A stretch of DNA of 7,984 bases from CAYRIF01 sp964424205. Lineage in GTDB: Bacteria > Bacteroidota > Bacteroidia > Cytophagales > Cyclobacteriaceae. Location of the stretch: contig CAYRIF010000178.1 in assembly GCA_964424205.1 (NCBI GenBank), positions 1 through 7,984 of the forward strand, read 5' to 3'. Positions 1 to 7,171 of the stretch are shown piece by piece; positions within the stretch are counted from its first letter, which is position 1; each line of letters starts with the position of its first letter. The translations under genes were made by a program, and so were the position numbers. The notes under the pieces were generated by a model. It made no database searches. It was given only the letters and a program-made list of their open reading frames with translations, and was not told where the DNA came from.

Positions 1-714
1 TTTATTGGTACTTGTGATAAATGCTTCATCTGCCGTTTCTAGTTCGTGAACACCTAAATCCCGTTCCACTACTTCATAATATTCTTTTGCTATTCCCAAG
101 ACCTTTCCTCGCGTAACTCCTTTTAAAATACCCGCTTTTGCTGTGATTACTTTTCTGTCTTTTACCATAAAAAAATTGCTTCGAGTCACTTCAGAAACAA
201 TCTCGCCATCATGGTATAAGACATCAAAGGCGTTTTCTGCTTTGCACTTTCCTGAGAGCATAATGGCAGTAAGGTAGTTGGTGCTTTTTACCTCAGGAAA
301 TTCGCGGACGTATTTGTGTGTGATTAATTTTGCACCATCGGTATAATAATGTTTAGCAGGAAACACCGACGGCTCAATCTGGATAATTAAATTTGGTGTT
401 GTTGGTTCAAATCCGTTGTGAGAATAGCCACCTGTCATTATCAATTTGACTGAGGATTCTTGATATCCATTCAGTTCTATCAATTTTAAAACATGACTTT
501 CGATAAACTCATCGGTATAGTCATGTGCAAAATGAAATGTTTGAGTAGAATGCCTAAACCTAGCCAAGTAATCATCTATGAATAGTAATTTTCCTTTACT
601 TGTTCTGAAAAAATCAAATATCCCAAACCCTCGAAGAATAGAAAGGTCACTTACATGCAATTTGGCATGCTCAGCTTCCATAATTTCTCCGTTGATTGAA
701 TAAAACTTTCCCAT
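1..714 (-). CDS. Class IV (fold type IV) PLP-dependent aminotransferase, C-terminus cut by window edge
   Basis: Translation from the ATG at 714 stays open for 238 codons to the left edge, so the C-terminus is missing; family members are usually about 270-300 residues. The protein has the branched-chain/D-amino-acid aminotransferase and 4-amino-4-deoxychorismate lyase fold. Visible marks are the N-terminal RGFGIFDFFRT segment (28-38), the PLP-binding lysine in EVKSTNYL (K143), the cofactor-contacting glutamate in EIVSEVTRSN (E175), the phosphate-binding loop GILKGVTR (195-202), and a terminal EAFITSTN segment (230-237) where the family has its second phosphate/substrate loop. The reaction should be transfer of an amino group from an amino acid to a 2-oxo acid in the cytoplasm. 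Substrate (D-alanine, branched-chain, or lyase activity on aminodeoxychorismate) cannot be settled from the sequence. There is no clear ribosome-binding site. The gene follows THX and the 740-781 hairpin in the same direction. Confidence 0.9.
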   Translation of the reverse strand, partial: MGKFYSINGEIMEAEHAKLHVSDLSILRGFGIFDFFRTSKGKLLFIDDYLARFRHSTQTFHFAHDYTDEFIESHVLKLIELNGYQESSVKLIMTGGYSHNGFEPTTPNLIIQIEPSVFPAKHYYTDGAKLITHKYVREFPEVKSTNYLTAIMLSGKCKAENAFDVLYHDGEIVSEVTRSNFFMVKDRKVITAKAGILKGVTRGKVLGIAKEYYEVVERDLGVHELETADEAFITSTNK

Positions 715-739
715 ACACTATACAAACTGTCTGGCACGT

Positions 740-781
740 AAGAATGTCATCACTTTTCCTTACAAAAGTGATGACATTCTT
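740..781 (-). terminator. Perfect 18-bp inverted repeat downstream of THX, candidate terminator
   Basis: Bases 740-757 and 764-781 are perfect reverse complements, separated by a 6-base loop (758-763). The first base of the structure in the minus-strand RNA lies 5 bases past the THX stop codon, the usual place for an intrinsic terminator. The stem is AT-rich (5 G/C pairs of 18) and no long U run follows it on the minus strand, so termination efficiency is uncertain. It also sits only 25 bases upstream of the aminotransferase ATG, so it could act instead as a leader or mRNA-stabilising structure. Confidence 0.5.
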
Positions 782-786
782 TATAC

Positions 787-909
787 TTATTTCTTCTTCG
801 ACTTCTTTGCTTTTGGTTTTTCAGCCCTCTTTACTTTTTTAGGTCTTGTCACTCCAAATGACCCCATAAAAATTTTACCTTTTTTAGTTTTTTTATCTCC
901 TTTTCCCAT
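787..909 (-). CDS. 30S ribosomal protein THX (Bacteroidota type)
   Basis: This is a 40-residue, very basic protein reading from the ATG at 907-909 to TAA at 787-789. It begins MGKGDKKTKKGKIFMGSFGV and is followed by a lysine-rich tail rich in KK, KPK and KSKKK runs. The pattern of a GKGD start, a basic stretch, GKIFMGS-(Y/F)-GV-R/T-RP and a lysine/alanine tail is that of the small THX protein (thermophilic Thx relative) annotated in Bacteroidota, which packs against 16S rRNA in the head of the 30S subunit. Codons and composition are consistent throughout and the stop is followed by a hairpin. A TATATTTG element lies about 25 bases upstream of the start. It is an isolated short gene between the M13 peptidase and the aminotransferase, with gaps of 40 and 72 bp, and is easily missed by gene callers with a length cut-off. 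Confidence 0.9.
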   Translation of the reverse strand: MGKGDKKTKKGKIFMGSFGVTRPKKVKRAEKPKAKKSKKK

Positions 910-934
910 TATTATTTAGTTTTTTATGTTCAAT

Positions 935-942
935 CAAATATA
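935..942 (-). promoter_or_regulatory. Candidate -7 promoter element for THX
   Basis: On the minus strand this reads TATATTTG, an exact match to the TAnnTTTG -7 element of Bacteroidota housekeeping promoters. It lies 25 bases upstream of the THX ATG, in the short gap after the M13 stop codon, which would give a leader of roughly 20 bases. No clear TTTG -33 element was seen at the expected distance, so the call rests on one box and its position. Confidence 0.35.
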
Positions 943-949
943 CAAAATT

Positions 950-3050
950 TTACCAAATCACCACTCGTACACTATCAGACCGGTACATCCCATCACCTTC
1001 TTTCACATGAAAGGCTTTATAAAACTGTGGTAAGTTTGACAATGGTCCGCTAGCCCTATACATGCCAGGCGAGTGCGGATCTGTATTCACTTGTGTGCGC
1101 AATGCATCATCCCTGTACTTAATCCTCCAGATGGTTCCCCAAGAAAGAAAGAATCGTTGCTCAGGTGTGAATCCATCAATTAATCCAGGTCTTCCGTTTT
1201 CACTAAGGTATTGCTGTAATGCATCATAAGCTACTGAAACTCCTCCTAAATCACCTATATTTTCACCCAAGGTAAATGCTCCATTTACAAACACACTATC
1301 AAGCGGTTCAAAGGCACTGTACTGGGCGATAAGCTTTCCTGTTCGTGCTTTGAATTTCACTGCATCAGTTTTAGACCACCAATTTACCATATTACCAGAT
1401 GCATCAAACCTACTTCCTTGATCATCAAAACCATGTGAAACTTCGTGACCAATCACCGCTCCAAATGCCTCCATAATTTACTGCATCATCTGCTTTATAA
1501 TCAAAAAATGGTGGTTGTAAAATAGCGGCAGGAAATACTATTTCGTTAAACAGTGGGTTATAATAAGCGTTAACCGTTTGTGGGTTCATTCCCCACTCCT
1601 TTTTATCAACAGGCTTTCCTAGCTTATCAATTTGTCTTTGAAAACCGAACTCACTAGCAATGATAACATTCTGTACATATGACCCGCCCTCTGCTTTGGT
1701 GGCTACGTTAAGTTTTTCATATCCTTTCCACTCATCCGGATAACCAATTTTAACCGTAAAGGATGCTAATTTTTTCAATGCCATCTGCTTGGTAGAATCT
1801 GTCATCCAATCTAGGTTTTCAATTCTTTTACCCATGGCTACTAAAATATTATCGACCATTCTTTTGGCAGTTGCTTTTGCCGCTGGCGGAAACGCCTCGT
1901 CTACATATAGCTTCCCTATTGCCTCTCCTAATACGCCGTTGGTCATTCCTAATACTCTTTTCCATCTCGCCCGATTCGCAGTAGTTCCATTCAGTTCTTT
2001 TCCATAGAAATCAAAATTTGTTTGGACAATTTCATGGTTTAAAAAATTAGCGGCACCATCAATCACGCGCCATCTCAAATATTCTTTCCACTGTGCGACT
2101 GGAACCGTCTTCACAATCTTTTCAAAAGCTTTCATGAATTTAGGTTCTGTTACAATTAAGGTGTCAATATTATTAACGCCTAAATCTGTTAGGTATTCCT
2201 TCCAATTTACAGAAGGTGTAATTTTCGATACTTCTGCCAAAGACATTTTGTTATACAATGCAGGGATATTTCTACGCTCTACATTCGTCAGTGAAGCTTC
2301 TGCAAGCGCCGTTTCAATTGTCATAATGTGTTGTGCTTGAGCTGCTGCCTCATCTGCAGACACGCCTATATAACCCATCATTTTAGCCACGTGCTTGAGG
2401 TATTTCGCTCTAATATCCTTTGACTTTTCATCTGTCTTGGTATAATAATCTCTATCAGGCAATCCCAATCCACCTGAACCCAAATAAGTTGTCATCATGC
2501 TACTATTCTTTAAATCAGCAAAAATCTGAAAGCTATAAAACGCTCCCCCACCTGTTCTTCCATCATAAGCTAAATATTTCTGTAAATCCTTCGCATTAGA
2601 AATAGCATCAATCTTATCAAAATGTGGTTGTAAGGGTTTAATCCCTACTTCCTCTGCCAGTAGCGAATCCATTCCTACCGCATAGAAATTTGCTGCTTTC
2701 CTTTGATCGGTATTGGCAGTGTATTGATTGTTGGATGCTGCCGCTTTCAAAACTTCAAGTACAATTTTATTGTTGTTTTCGCGAAGTTCATTGAAACTCC
2801 CCCAACTCCCTTGATCATCAGGAATTTTCGTGTTCTCTAACCATTTACCATTTACATACTTAAAAAAATCATCAGCAGGGCTGACAGAAGTATCCATGTT
2901 ACTCAAGTCAATGCCATGATGCGCTACAGCAATGACCTCTTCGACTGCATCCACCGCAGGTTGTGCAGCATCTGTTGTATTAGTTGTGGTTTGCTTGGCA
3001 CAACCAGCCATAAGAATTAGTGCTGCAATCAAATAAGAAAATCGTTTCAT
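950..3050 (-). pseudogene. M13 family zinc metallopeptidase lipoprotein (PepO/neprilysin-like), split by a +1 frameshift
   Basis: The two pieces overlap in different frames: an N-terminal part reading to a stop at 1425 and a C-terminal part ending at 950. Removing one base restores a single protein of 699 residues, a normal length for family M13. The start at 3050 is preferred over the ATG at 3065 because it has a GGAG 9 bases upstream and begins the lipoprotein signal MKRFSYLIAALILMAGC, with the lipid-carrying cysteine at residue 17. The protein should therefore be exported and membrane-anchored. The N-terminal domain carries PADDFFKYVNGKWL, and later NAYYNPLFNEIVFPAAILQ binds substrate. The catalytic part lies wholly after the break: HEVSH (H535, H539), the third zinc ligand in GENIGD (E596, with D600), and DPHSPGMYR (H659, R665), ending in VVIW. 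Family members cleave oligopeptides. The lesion removes the whole zinc site from the upstream product, so the gene is inactive unless the extra base is a sequence error. Confidence 0.9.
1463..1465 (-). other. Frameshift site in the M13 peptidase gene (one extra base)
   Basis: The plus strand shows a run of three A (T on the coding strand) where two are needed. Reading ATT followed directly by GGA joins NYGGI to GAVIGHEVSH, which is exactly the family consensus on both sides. Reading the extra T changes this to GGIWSGDW and stops after about 14 aberrant residues. The two flanking frames are otherwise intact. Confidence 0.85.
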
Positions 3051-3059
3051 TTTTAGGGT

Positions 3060-3063
3060 CTCC
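3060..3063 (-). promoter_or_regulatory. Ribosome binding site deciding the M13 peptidase start
   Basis: On the minus strand this is GGAG, 9 bases before the ATG at 3048-3050. It overlaps codons 1-2 of the alternative upstream reading (ATG at 3065), so it supports the downstream start, which also puts the signal peptide at the very N-terminus. Confidence 0.5.
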
Positions 3064-3198
3064 ATATATTTACGTTTAGTTTTTGTTGCTAAAATAATTA
3101 AATAAAATGTAATGCGTGAAAATTTTTACATGAGTGGTTTGAATCGGACAATGATTGACTAATGTAATGATTATTAAATACTTTATAGAGACACCAAT

Positions 3199-3753
3199 TT
3201 ATATATTATCTGTAAAGTGTTTTTTACTTTTCTCTTGATTGAACTTTCCTTGGTTATAAGCATTTGATTTGTTCTTAGGGATTGTTAGGCTTTTCCATTG
3301 CTCCGATTTCAACATTTTTGCCACATATACAATCTGACCAATATGATACGGGTAATGCGCCATTTGTCTGCTAATTGCTTCATACACTGAGTGTCCCTCA
3401 TTCCTAATGTAAACAATTTTGGATAGGTCATTTGTTGTCAATGTGTTGAGTGTATCCAAAAAACAATCCCATCCTTCATTCCAAAGTCTTAGCATATCGG
3501 CCGTATCTTTAATTGTATTTTCAAACTCCCTATCCCTTTCTCTCCATGGCTTCTCACCATCCTCGGTCAGAAAATTTGTCCATCTCGAAAGCATATTTCC
3601 CCTGATGTGCTTGACAATAATGGCGATGCTGTTGGAATCATCATTTGGCTGCCAATGAATATCCTTGTCAGATAATTGCTCAAAGGTTTTCTCGCCTAAT
3701 GACTTATAATATAAGGCTACTTTAATGGTGCTTTCCAAATTATTTATATTCAT
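3199..3753 (-). CDS. DUF1572 family protein (DinB superfamily)
   Basis: The start chosen is the ATG at 3753, giving 184 residues. An in-frame ATG at 3789 would add MTCNILTILSYK, which does not look like the family, whereas MNINNLESTIKVALYYKSLG does. The mid-protein stretch SIAIIVKHIRGNMLSRW (43-58), then DGEKPWRERDREFE, and the later HYPYHIGQIVYVAKML (133-148) are characteristic of DUF1572. The likely metal-binding triad of the four-helix DinB fold is H49, H133 and H137. DinB-superfamily proteins include thiol-S-transferases and many members of unknown function; the role of this one is not known. The last 25 or so residues are lysine- and asparagine-rich and probably a disordered tail. It is divergent from the ureohydrolase gene, with 64 bp between starts. 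The M13 gene lies 148 bp downstream and is probably transcribed separately. Confidence 0.85.
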   Translation of the reverse strand: MNINNLESTIKVALYYKSLGEKTFEQLSDKDIHWQPNDDSNSIAIIVKHIRGNMLSRWTNFLTEDGEKPWRERDREFENTIKDTADMLRLWNEGWDCFLDTLNTLTTNDLSKIVYIRNEGHSVYEAISRQMAHYPYHIGQIVYVAKMLKSEQWKSLTIPKNKSNAYNQGKFNQEKSKKHFTDNI

Positions 3754-3817
3754 TTTATAGGATAAAATCGTGAGAATATTGCAAGTCATTTAGATTATAC
3801 TTAAAATTAGGTAAAAT

Positions 3818-4897
3818 ATGACAAACGAAGAAGCCATAGAAAATTTTAACCCAAACGGCATTGGCATCAAAGGTAATTTATTTGGTCTACCTTTTACACC
3901 AGAAAATGCCTCGTTGGTAGTTATTCCAGTGCCTTGGGAGGTAACTGTTTCTTATAACACAGGAACAGCACAAGGACCAAAAGCTGTTTTGGAAGCATCC
4001 GTACAACTTGACTTGGCGGTGCAAAACATACCTGATGCCTGGAAATTAGGCGTTGCCATGTTACCTATTTCTACCGAGTGGGAAGAGGAAAGCAAACAAT
4101 GGCGCGACCACATAGCAGCCTATATCAAATGGCTAGCATCTGGAAAGAAAAAATCGGCTAATAATTTAATATTAAATGCCGCAGAAGGTGTCAATGGTGT
4201 TTCCGAAAAACTTAACGCTTGGGTTAAAGAAGAAGCTTTGGCGTTGATGGAACAAGGAAAGATGGTGGCTGTTCTTGGTGGTGACCATAGCACGCCATAT
4301 GGATTAATGCAGGCATTAGATGAAAAGAATGAGGATTTTGGAATCCTACAAATTGATGCCCATGCAGATTTACGAGAAGCATATGAGGGATTTGAATATT
4401 CTCATGCCTCCGTCATGTACAATGCGTTGAAGTTAAAGCACCTGTCCAAGTTGGTGCAGGTAGGCATTAGGGATTTTTCTGATTCTGAACTTAGTCTTAT
4501 TAATAAGCTCAGCAATAAAATCCACACTTGGTTTTACAATGATATTCAAAAAAATATTTTTGAAGGAAACAACTGGAATTCAATCTGTAATCGTATCATA
4601 GCTGACTTACCACAAAATGTCTATATCAGCTTTGACATAGATGGGCTTGACCCAAAGCTATGCCCAAACACGGGTACGCCAGTTCCTGGTGGATTCGAGT
4701 TTCACGAAATCATGTTTTTAATAGAAAAATTGGTAAAATCCGGAAGGAAAATAATTGGATTTGATGTCTGTGAGGTGGCACCAGGGAAAAACAGTGAATG
4801 GGATGGAAATGTTGGTGCCCGTGTACTTTATATGCTTTCCAACTTCATGGCCGTTTCGCAAGAAAAACTAAATTTATCTTCAAATGCCAGACACTAG
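3818..4897 (+). CDS. Agmatinase-family ureohydrolase (arginase/agmatinase/formimidoylglutamase superfamily)
   Basis: This is a complete 359-residue protein. All binuclear manganese ligands of the superfamily are present: GGDHS (154-158, H157), QIDAHAD (178-184, D180, H182, D184) and SFDIDGLDP (271-279, D273, D275). The segment CPNTGTPVPGGFEF (282-295) and the CEVAP segment (318-322) are typical of agmatinase-like members, as is PWEVTVSYNTGTAQGP (39-54) near the N-terminus. Such enzymes hydrolyse a guanidino or formimidoyl group, releasing urea (or formamide); agmatine to putrescine is the best guess for substrate. It is longer than E. coli agmatinase (about 306 residues), the extra length lying mainly at about 83-125 before the first metal motif. 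No histidine-utilisation or arginine decarboxylase gene is adjacent, so context does not settle the substrate. A weak AGG precedes the ATG. The stop codon overlaps that of the convergent rhomboid gene. Confidence 0.88.
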   Translation: MTNEEAIENFNPNGIGIKGNLFGLPFTPENASLVVIPVPWEVTVSYNTGTAQGPKAVLEASVQLDLAVQNIPDAWKLGVAMLPISTEWEEESKQWRDHIAAYIKWLASGKKKSANNLILNAAEGVNGVSEKLNAWVKEEALALMEQGKMVAVLGGDHSTPYGLMQALDEKNEDFGILQIDAHADLREAYEGFEYSHASVMYNALKLKHLSKLVQVGIRDFSDSELSLINKLSNKIHTWFYNDIQKNIFEGNNWNSICNRIIADLPQNVYISFDIDGLDPKLCPNTGTPVPGGFEFHEIMFLIEKLVKSGRKIIGFDVCEVAPGKNSEWDGNVGARVLYMLSNFMAVSQEKLNLSSNARH

Positions 4898-5613
4898 TTT
4901 TGGTAATCCTTACCATCTAAATACTTATTTGACGGCTTAAAATCATAAATAAAAGAGATAGGCTCATTACCCTTAGCGACATCATCTGGTAATTCGGTAA
5001 CACTAGTTATGATACTTTCATCAAAAAATTCGGGCGCCTCTATTGGTTCAAAAACATCCACCCGTCGAAAATAAAATGCAGCAAGCAAGCCAGACAATGC
5101 ACCAATCAAATGAGACTCCCATGAAATTTTAGGATCTGTCGGAAAAACGCCATAAATCATACCTCCTAGTAAGAATATAACAATTAGTGATACAGCAATT
5201 GCTCTGGTATCTTTTCTAAATACCCCACTAAAAAAAAGAAAGGCAACCAAGCCATATACCACACCACTTATACCGATATGATAATAGGCATCTCGCGCTG
5301 CAATCCACACCCCCAATCCTGTAGCTATATAAATAACTAAAATTGCTTTGACCGCAATTTTTCTATAAAAATATAGAATACCAATAGCAGAAATAAGTAA
5401 AGGAATGGTATTTGAAAATAGGTGATTAAAGTCACCATGTACTAATGGCCCAGTAATGATTCCTTTTAGTCCAGAGACTTTTTCAGGAAGGATACCATAC
5501 TCAGTAAAATCAACAGAAAATAGTGACTCATATATTTTTATTACCCATAAAAAAACAACAAATCCAATCGGATAAAATACACTCTCCTTAAACCGCTTAA
5601 CATCCTTTTTCAT
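4894..5613 (-). CDS. Rhomboid family intramembrane serine protease
   Basis: This is a 239-residue protein with six predicted membrane helices (roughly 13-29, 65-82, 87-104, 111-130, 137-155, 166-182), the basic bacterial rhomboid core. The catalytic dyad is Ser116 in HIGISGVVYGL and His168 in SWESHLIGALSG. H64 and N68 in HGDFNHLFSN match the oxyanion-side His and Asn of the GlpG helix 2 motif. The usual Trp-Arg of the L1 loop is not seen (GLKGIITGPLVHG instead). After the last helix there is a tail of about 57 residues that is acidic at first and probably cytoplasmic. Rhomboids cut transmembrane substrates within the bilayer; the substrate is unknown. The gene converges with the ureohydrolase with a 4-base overlap and diverges from the aldo/keto reductase. 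A candidate promoter is at 5691-5719. Confidence 0.93.
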   Translation of the reverse strand: MKKDVKRFKESVFYPIGFVVFLWVIKIYESLFSVDFTEYGILPEKVSGLKGIITGPLVHGDFNHLFSNTIPLLISAIGILYFYRKIAVKAILVIYIATGLGVWIAARDAYYHIGISGVVYGLVAFLFFSGVFRKDTRAIAVSLIVIFLLGGMIYGVFPTDPKISWESHLIGALSGLLAAFYFRRVDVFEPIEAPEFFDESIITSVTELPDDVAKGNEPISFIYDFKPSNKYLDGKDYQN

Positions 5614-5804
5614 GACTACATGTTGCTTTTATTATATAACAGTACCGTAATATTGGGTTTAGGTTTAGGTTATCTGAAAATAATACAAATTAAAGATAGC
5701 TATTTTCATCATAAACAAAGCATATTATTATTTTTATTATACAAAAATATTTTAAATATTTACATAATTACATTAAAACGCAAATTCATACAATTGGTTC
5801 ATTT
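5614..5804. other. AT-rich divergent intergenic region
   Basis: This 191-bp spacer separates the starts of the rhomboid and aldo/keto reductase genes and must hold promoters for both. It is very AT-rich, and reading through it on the plus strand gives only a low-complexity peptide without family features. A promoter-like pair is visible for the minus strand. I could not pick a convincing one for the plus strand. Confidence 0.6.
5691..5719 (-). promoter_or_regulatory. Candidate Bacteroidota-type promoter for the rhomboid gene
   Basis: On the minus strand there is TTTG (5719-5716), 17 bases, then TATCTTTA (5698-5691). This resembles the TTTG / TAnnTTTG pair of Bacteroidota promoters, with one mismatch in the last base of the -7 box and a slightly short spacer. 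It would give a leader of about 70 bases before the ATG at 5613. Confidence 0.3.
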
Positions 5805-6794
5805 ATGGAATATAGGAGGTTAGGAAAATCAGGATTATTGGTAAGCGAGTTGTCATTTGGCTCATGGCTTACTTTTGGAAGCCAAATAGAAAGAAAAGTT
5901 GCTAAAGAATGCATGTATAAAGCGTATGATTTAGGCGTCAATTTTTTTGATAACGCAGAAGTTTATGCAGACGGAGAATCGGAAAAAGTAATGGGAGAAA
6001 TTATTAAAAAATCTGGCTGGAGCAGGGATACGTTTATAGTCTCTAGTAAGGTGTTTTGGGGCGGTGAGTTGCCAAATCAAAAAGGGCTAAGTCGCAAGCA
6101 TGTTTTTGAAGCATGCCATGCAGCACTCAAAAGGCTAAATGTAGCATATCTTGATTTATACTTCTGCCATCGTCCTGATATCAACACTCCAGTAGAAGAA
6201 ACAGTTAGGGCCATGCATGATCTGATTCAACAAGGAAAAGTGTTGTACTGGGGTATGTCTGAATGGAGTGCGGCAGAAATAATGGAAGCGTACGGAGTTG
6301 CCCGACAGTATAACCTAACGCCGCCTACCATGGAGCAACCACAATACAATATGCTACAAAGAAAAAAAGTGGAGAGAGATTATCATAAACTTTATGAAGA
6401 AATTGGATTGGGTACTACCATCTGGTCTCCTCTAGCCTCAGGATTGCTAACAGGTAAATACAACGATGGCATCCCAAAAGACTCAAGAGCTGCTAAAAAC
6501 AAGGACATTGGCTGGTTATATCAAATAGTTACAAGCGAAGAAGCCAAGCTAAAAATAGAAAAAGTGAAAAAAATCACGAAGGTCGCCGAGGGTATTGGCA
6601 CTAATATGGCTAATCTTGCCATCGCCTGGTGTCTAAAAAATCCAAATGTGAGCACCGTAATAACTGGCGCCTCAAAAGTAAGTCAGGTGGTAGAAAATAT
6701 GAAAGCAGGAGAAACCAAAGCGCTGCTTACCGATGAAGTGATGGCTGAGATAGAAGTCATTCTTGATAATAAGCCCGAAATGGTTTTCTTTTAG
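5805..6794 (+). CDS. Aldo/keto reductase related to voltage-gated potassium channel beta subunits
   Basis: This is a complete 329-residue protein with a TIM-barrel aldo/keto reductase pattern along its whole length. The N-terminus MEYRRLGKSGLLVSELSFGS is standard for the family. Catalytic residues are D49 and Y54 (NFFDNAEVYADGESE), K82 (VSSKVFWGG) and H122 (FCHRPDINTPVEETVRAM). Stretches such as GLSRKHVFEA (94-103), EIMEAYGVARQYNLTPP (158-174) and the WSPLASGLLTGKY region closely follow the Kv-beta (AKR6) subfamily. ITGASKVSQVVENMKA near the C-terminus contributes to NADPH binding. It should reduce aldehydes or ketones with NADPH in the cytoplasm; the physiological substrate is unknown. No potassium channel gene is nearby, so the channel link is only by family. 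No Shine-Dalgarno precedes the ATG. It converges with the small membrane protein, 16 bp away. Confidence 0.93.
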   Translation: MEYRRLGKSGLLVSELSFGSWLTFGSQIERKVAKECMYKAYDLGVNFFDNAEVYADGESEKVMGEIIKKSGWSRDTFIVSSKVFWGGELPNQKGLSRKHVFEACHAALKRLNVAYLDLYFCHRPDINTPVEETVRAMHDLIQQGKVLYWGMSEWSAAEIMEAYGVARQYNLTPPTMEQPQYNMLQRKKVERDYHKLYEEIGLGTTIWSPLASGLLTGKYNDGIPKDSRAAKNKDIGWLYQIVTSEEAKLKIEKVKKITKVAEGIGTNMANLAIAWCLKNPNVSTVITGASKVSQVVENMKAGETKALLTDEVMAEIEVILDNKPEMVFF

Positions 6795-6810
6795 AAAAAG
6801 TCAAACACCA

Positions 6811-7155
6811 CTATTTCTTATCTTTTACAAATAAACCAATGACACTACTGACGATAGACAGAATAATACTAAAAATCAAAGCCCACCAAAATCCATTCAC
6901 ATAAAATCCGTCTATGAAATAGCTAGCCAATAGTATAATAACCGCATTAATAACAAGAAGAAATAATCCTAAAGTGACGACCGTGACAGGAATGGTCAAA
7001 ATAACCAACAGTGGTTTGACAGTAACGTTCAATAATGACAATACTGCCGCAACTATAACAGCACTCAGTATACTAGATACTACAACGCCAGGTAATAACC
7101 AACTCGTGATAAAGACTGCAATTGCAGAAATCAAAATTTTAATAATAACCTTCAT
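6811..7155 (-). CDS. Small four-helix membrane protein, 'phage holin family' (PF04020-like)
   Basis: This is a 114-residue, strongly hydrophobic protein with about four membrane segments (near 4-22, 27-44, 48-79 and 88-109) and a charged KDKK end. The pattern LLNVTVKPLLVILTIPVTV (41-59), followed by a TLGLF turn, a VINA segment and GFWWALIFSIILS, fits the family named after a mycobacteriophage 4-TMS holin. Chromosomal copies in many bacteria have no phage association and their role is unknown; the holin label should not be taken as lysis function. It begins 16 bp after the DinB-family stop codon, so it is probably last in a three-gene unit. Confidence 0.85.
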   Translation of the reverse strand: MKVIIKILISAIAVFITSWLLPGVVVSSILSAVIVAAVLSLLNVTVKPLLVILTIPVTVVTLGLFLLVINAVIILLASYFIDGFYVNGFWWALIFSIILSIVSSVIGLFVKDKK

Positions 7156-7171
7156 ATTGTATTAGTTTAGT

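Noticed and set aside
1425..1474. Programmed ribosomal frameshifting in the M13 gene
   Set aside because: There is no slippery heptamer or obvious downstream structure, M13 peptidases are not known to use recoding, and a simple one-base insertion explains the data.
1789..2340. Plus-strand open frames inside the M13 gene
   Set aside because: They are antisense to conserved M13 coding sequence and have no recognisable features.
3106..3169. Direct repeat AATGTAATG at 3106-3114 and 3161-3169 upstream of the M13 gene
   Set aside because: It is only nine bases in an AT-rich spacer with no symmetric structure or clear promoter around it, so an operator call is not justified.
5654..5670. TTTAGG units resembling a telomere-like tandem repeat
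   Set aside because: There are only two to three imperfect copies in an AT-rich spacer, which is expected by chance.
5814..5819. AGGAGG resembling a strong Shine-Dalgarno site
   Set aside because: It lies inside the aldo/keto reductase, encoding the conserved Arg-Arg of MEYRRLG, and no suitable start codon follows that would keep the family N-terminus.
5620..5823. Open frame of 67 codons on the plus strand in the rhomboid/reductase spacer
   Set aside because: The composition is that of AT-rich noncoding DNA, it has no family features, and it overlaps the well-defined start of the aldo/keto reductase.
6811..7155. Evidence for a prophage from the holin-family protein
   Set aside because: No endolysin, structural, integrase or attachment sequences are nearby, and chromosomal members of this family are common without phage.
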